A DNA stretch of 5,688 nucleotides from Bacteroidota bacterium (GTDB lineage: Bacteria; Bacteroidota; Ignavibacteria; Ignavibacteriales; Ignavibacteriaceae), in the NCBI GenBank assembly GCA_022567875.1, contig JADFGB010000094.1, positions 1-5,688 on the forward strand. Direction: 5' to 3'. A program made the position numbers and the translations under genes. Position 1 is the stretch's first letter, and each line of letters starts with the position of its first letter. Positions 5,415 through 5,688 of the stretch are shown piece by piece. Under the pieces are notes generated by a model. The model was not told the DNA's origin and did not search any database. It saw nothing but the letters and a program-made list of their open reading frames with translations.

Positions 5415-5688
5415 TTGAGCGGAAAGAACCAATCATATATAAAAGTATTAGTAGCAATTCTTGCTGCAATAGTGCTAATTGTTTTTTCAGGAATTACAGA
5501 AAGCACAGATAGATATTTCGAAGATATTTACTCAGTAATTGCCGGCGAGAGATCTCCTGATTCCAGCATTGTAATAATTCATATATCAAAATCTGACCTT
5601 GATAGAATTGGACCCTGGCCAATAAAGCGTAGTTACTATGCGTTGTTAATAAAAAATCTCAATAAACAAAGCGTAAGTAAAATTGGAT
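5415..5688 (+). CDS. CHASE2-domain sensor protein, N-terminal part, runs off window end
   Basis: CHASE2 is an extracytoplasmic sensor domain found at the N-terminus of adenylate/guanylate cyclases, diguanylate cyclases, histidine kinases and serine/threonine kinases. The output domain lies beyond the window, so the signalling class is unknown. Numbered from the TTG, residues 10-27 (KVLVAILAAIVLIVFSGI) are one membrane helix. Next comes the typical CHASE2 entry: TDRYFEDIYSVIAGERSPDS (31-50), the strand IVIIHIS (52-58), then DLDRIGPWPIKRSYYALLI (61-79), corresponding to the family's 'W P W xR xxxA xLI' segment. The frame is open back to a TAA at 5277 but has no ATG. TTG at 5415 is the first usual start and gives a compact N-terminus, with no Shine-Dalgarno site. 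The true start may differ, or a frameshift could join it to the 5272 frame. The domain call is from pattern memory but clear. Confidence 0.75.
   Translation, partial: MSGKNQSYIKVLVAILAAIVLIVFSGITESTDRYFEDIYSVIAGERSPDSSIVIIHISKSDLDRIGPWPIKRSYYALLIKNLNKQSVSKIG

Noticed and set aside
1..5688. CRISPR array, rRNA, insertion sequence or transposase
   Set aside because: No evenly spaced direct repeats, no rRNA-like conserved stretches and no transposase or integrase frame are visible on either strand.

Overview
The window is about 70% A+T. It most resembles a bacterium of the Bacteroidota/Ignavibacteriota (FCB) group. The best clue is the large protein at 1911-3731: it has a signal peptide, seven acidic FG-GAP/VCBS-type loops, an ASPIC/UnbV domain, and a C-terminal block with an 'NFPNPFNPST' motif. 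That block is the Por/type IX secretion sorting domain found almost only in this group. The lineage call is inference from protein style, base composition and weak Shine-Dalgarno sites at most starts.

Layout, left to right: (1) 1-518 (+) is the C-terminal part of shikimate dehydrogenase AroE, cut by the window edge. (2) 515-1708 (-) is a class I aspartate/aromatic-type aminotransferase that converges on aroE, with the two stop codons overlapping. (3) 1709-1910 is an A+T-rich gap. (4) 1911-3731 (-) is the exported propeller protein. (5) 3810-4286 (-) is CoaD, and 4294-4746 (-) just upstream of it is an RsmD-like methyltransferase. The rsmD-coaD order is common in bacteria, but this RsmD has lost its N-terminal part, including the SAM-binding glycine motif. 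(6) 4797-5133 looks like one complete integron gene cassette. It has a GTTRRRY core site, a short leader with a strong Shine-Dalgarno sequence, a 76-residue two-helix membrane protein of the DUF6868 type, and a 61-base attC-like hairpin ending in GTTAGGC. It has about 42% G+C against roughly 15-25% in the DNA on either side, so it looks acquired. No integrase gene is visible. (7) 5140-5414 has no convincing gene but may hold a weak terminator and a promoter-like pair. (8) From about 5415 (+) to the window end is the start of a CHASE2-domain sensor protein.

Most of the window is housekeeping: aromatic amino-acid synthesis, transamination, CoA synthesis and rRNA modification. The unusual part is roughly 4600-5200, where an apparently foreign cassette lies beside a damaged rsmD. 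The cassette call rests on core-site consensus matches, arm complementarity, spacing and composition, all read by eye.
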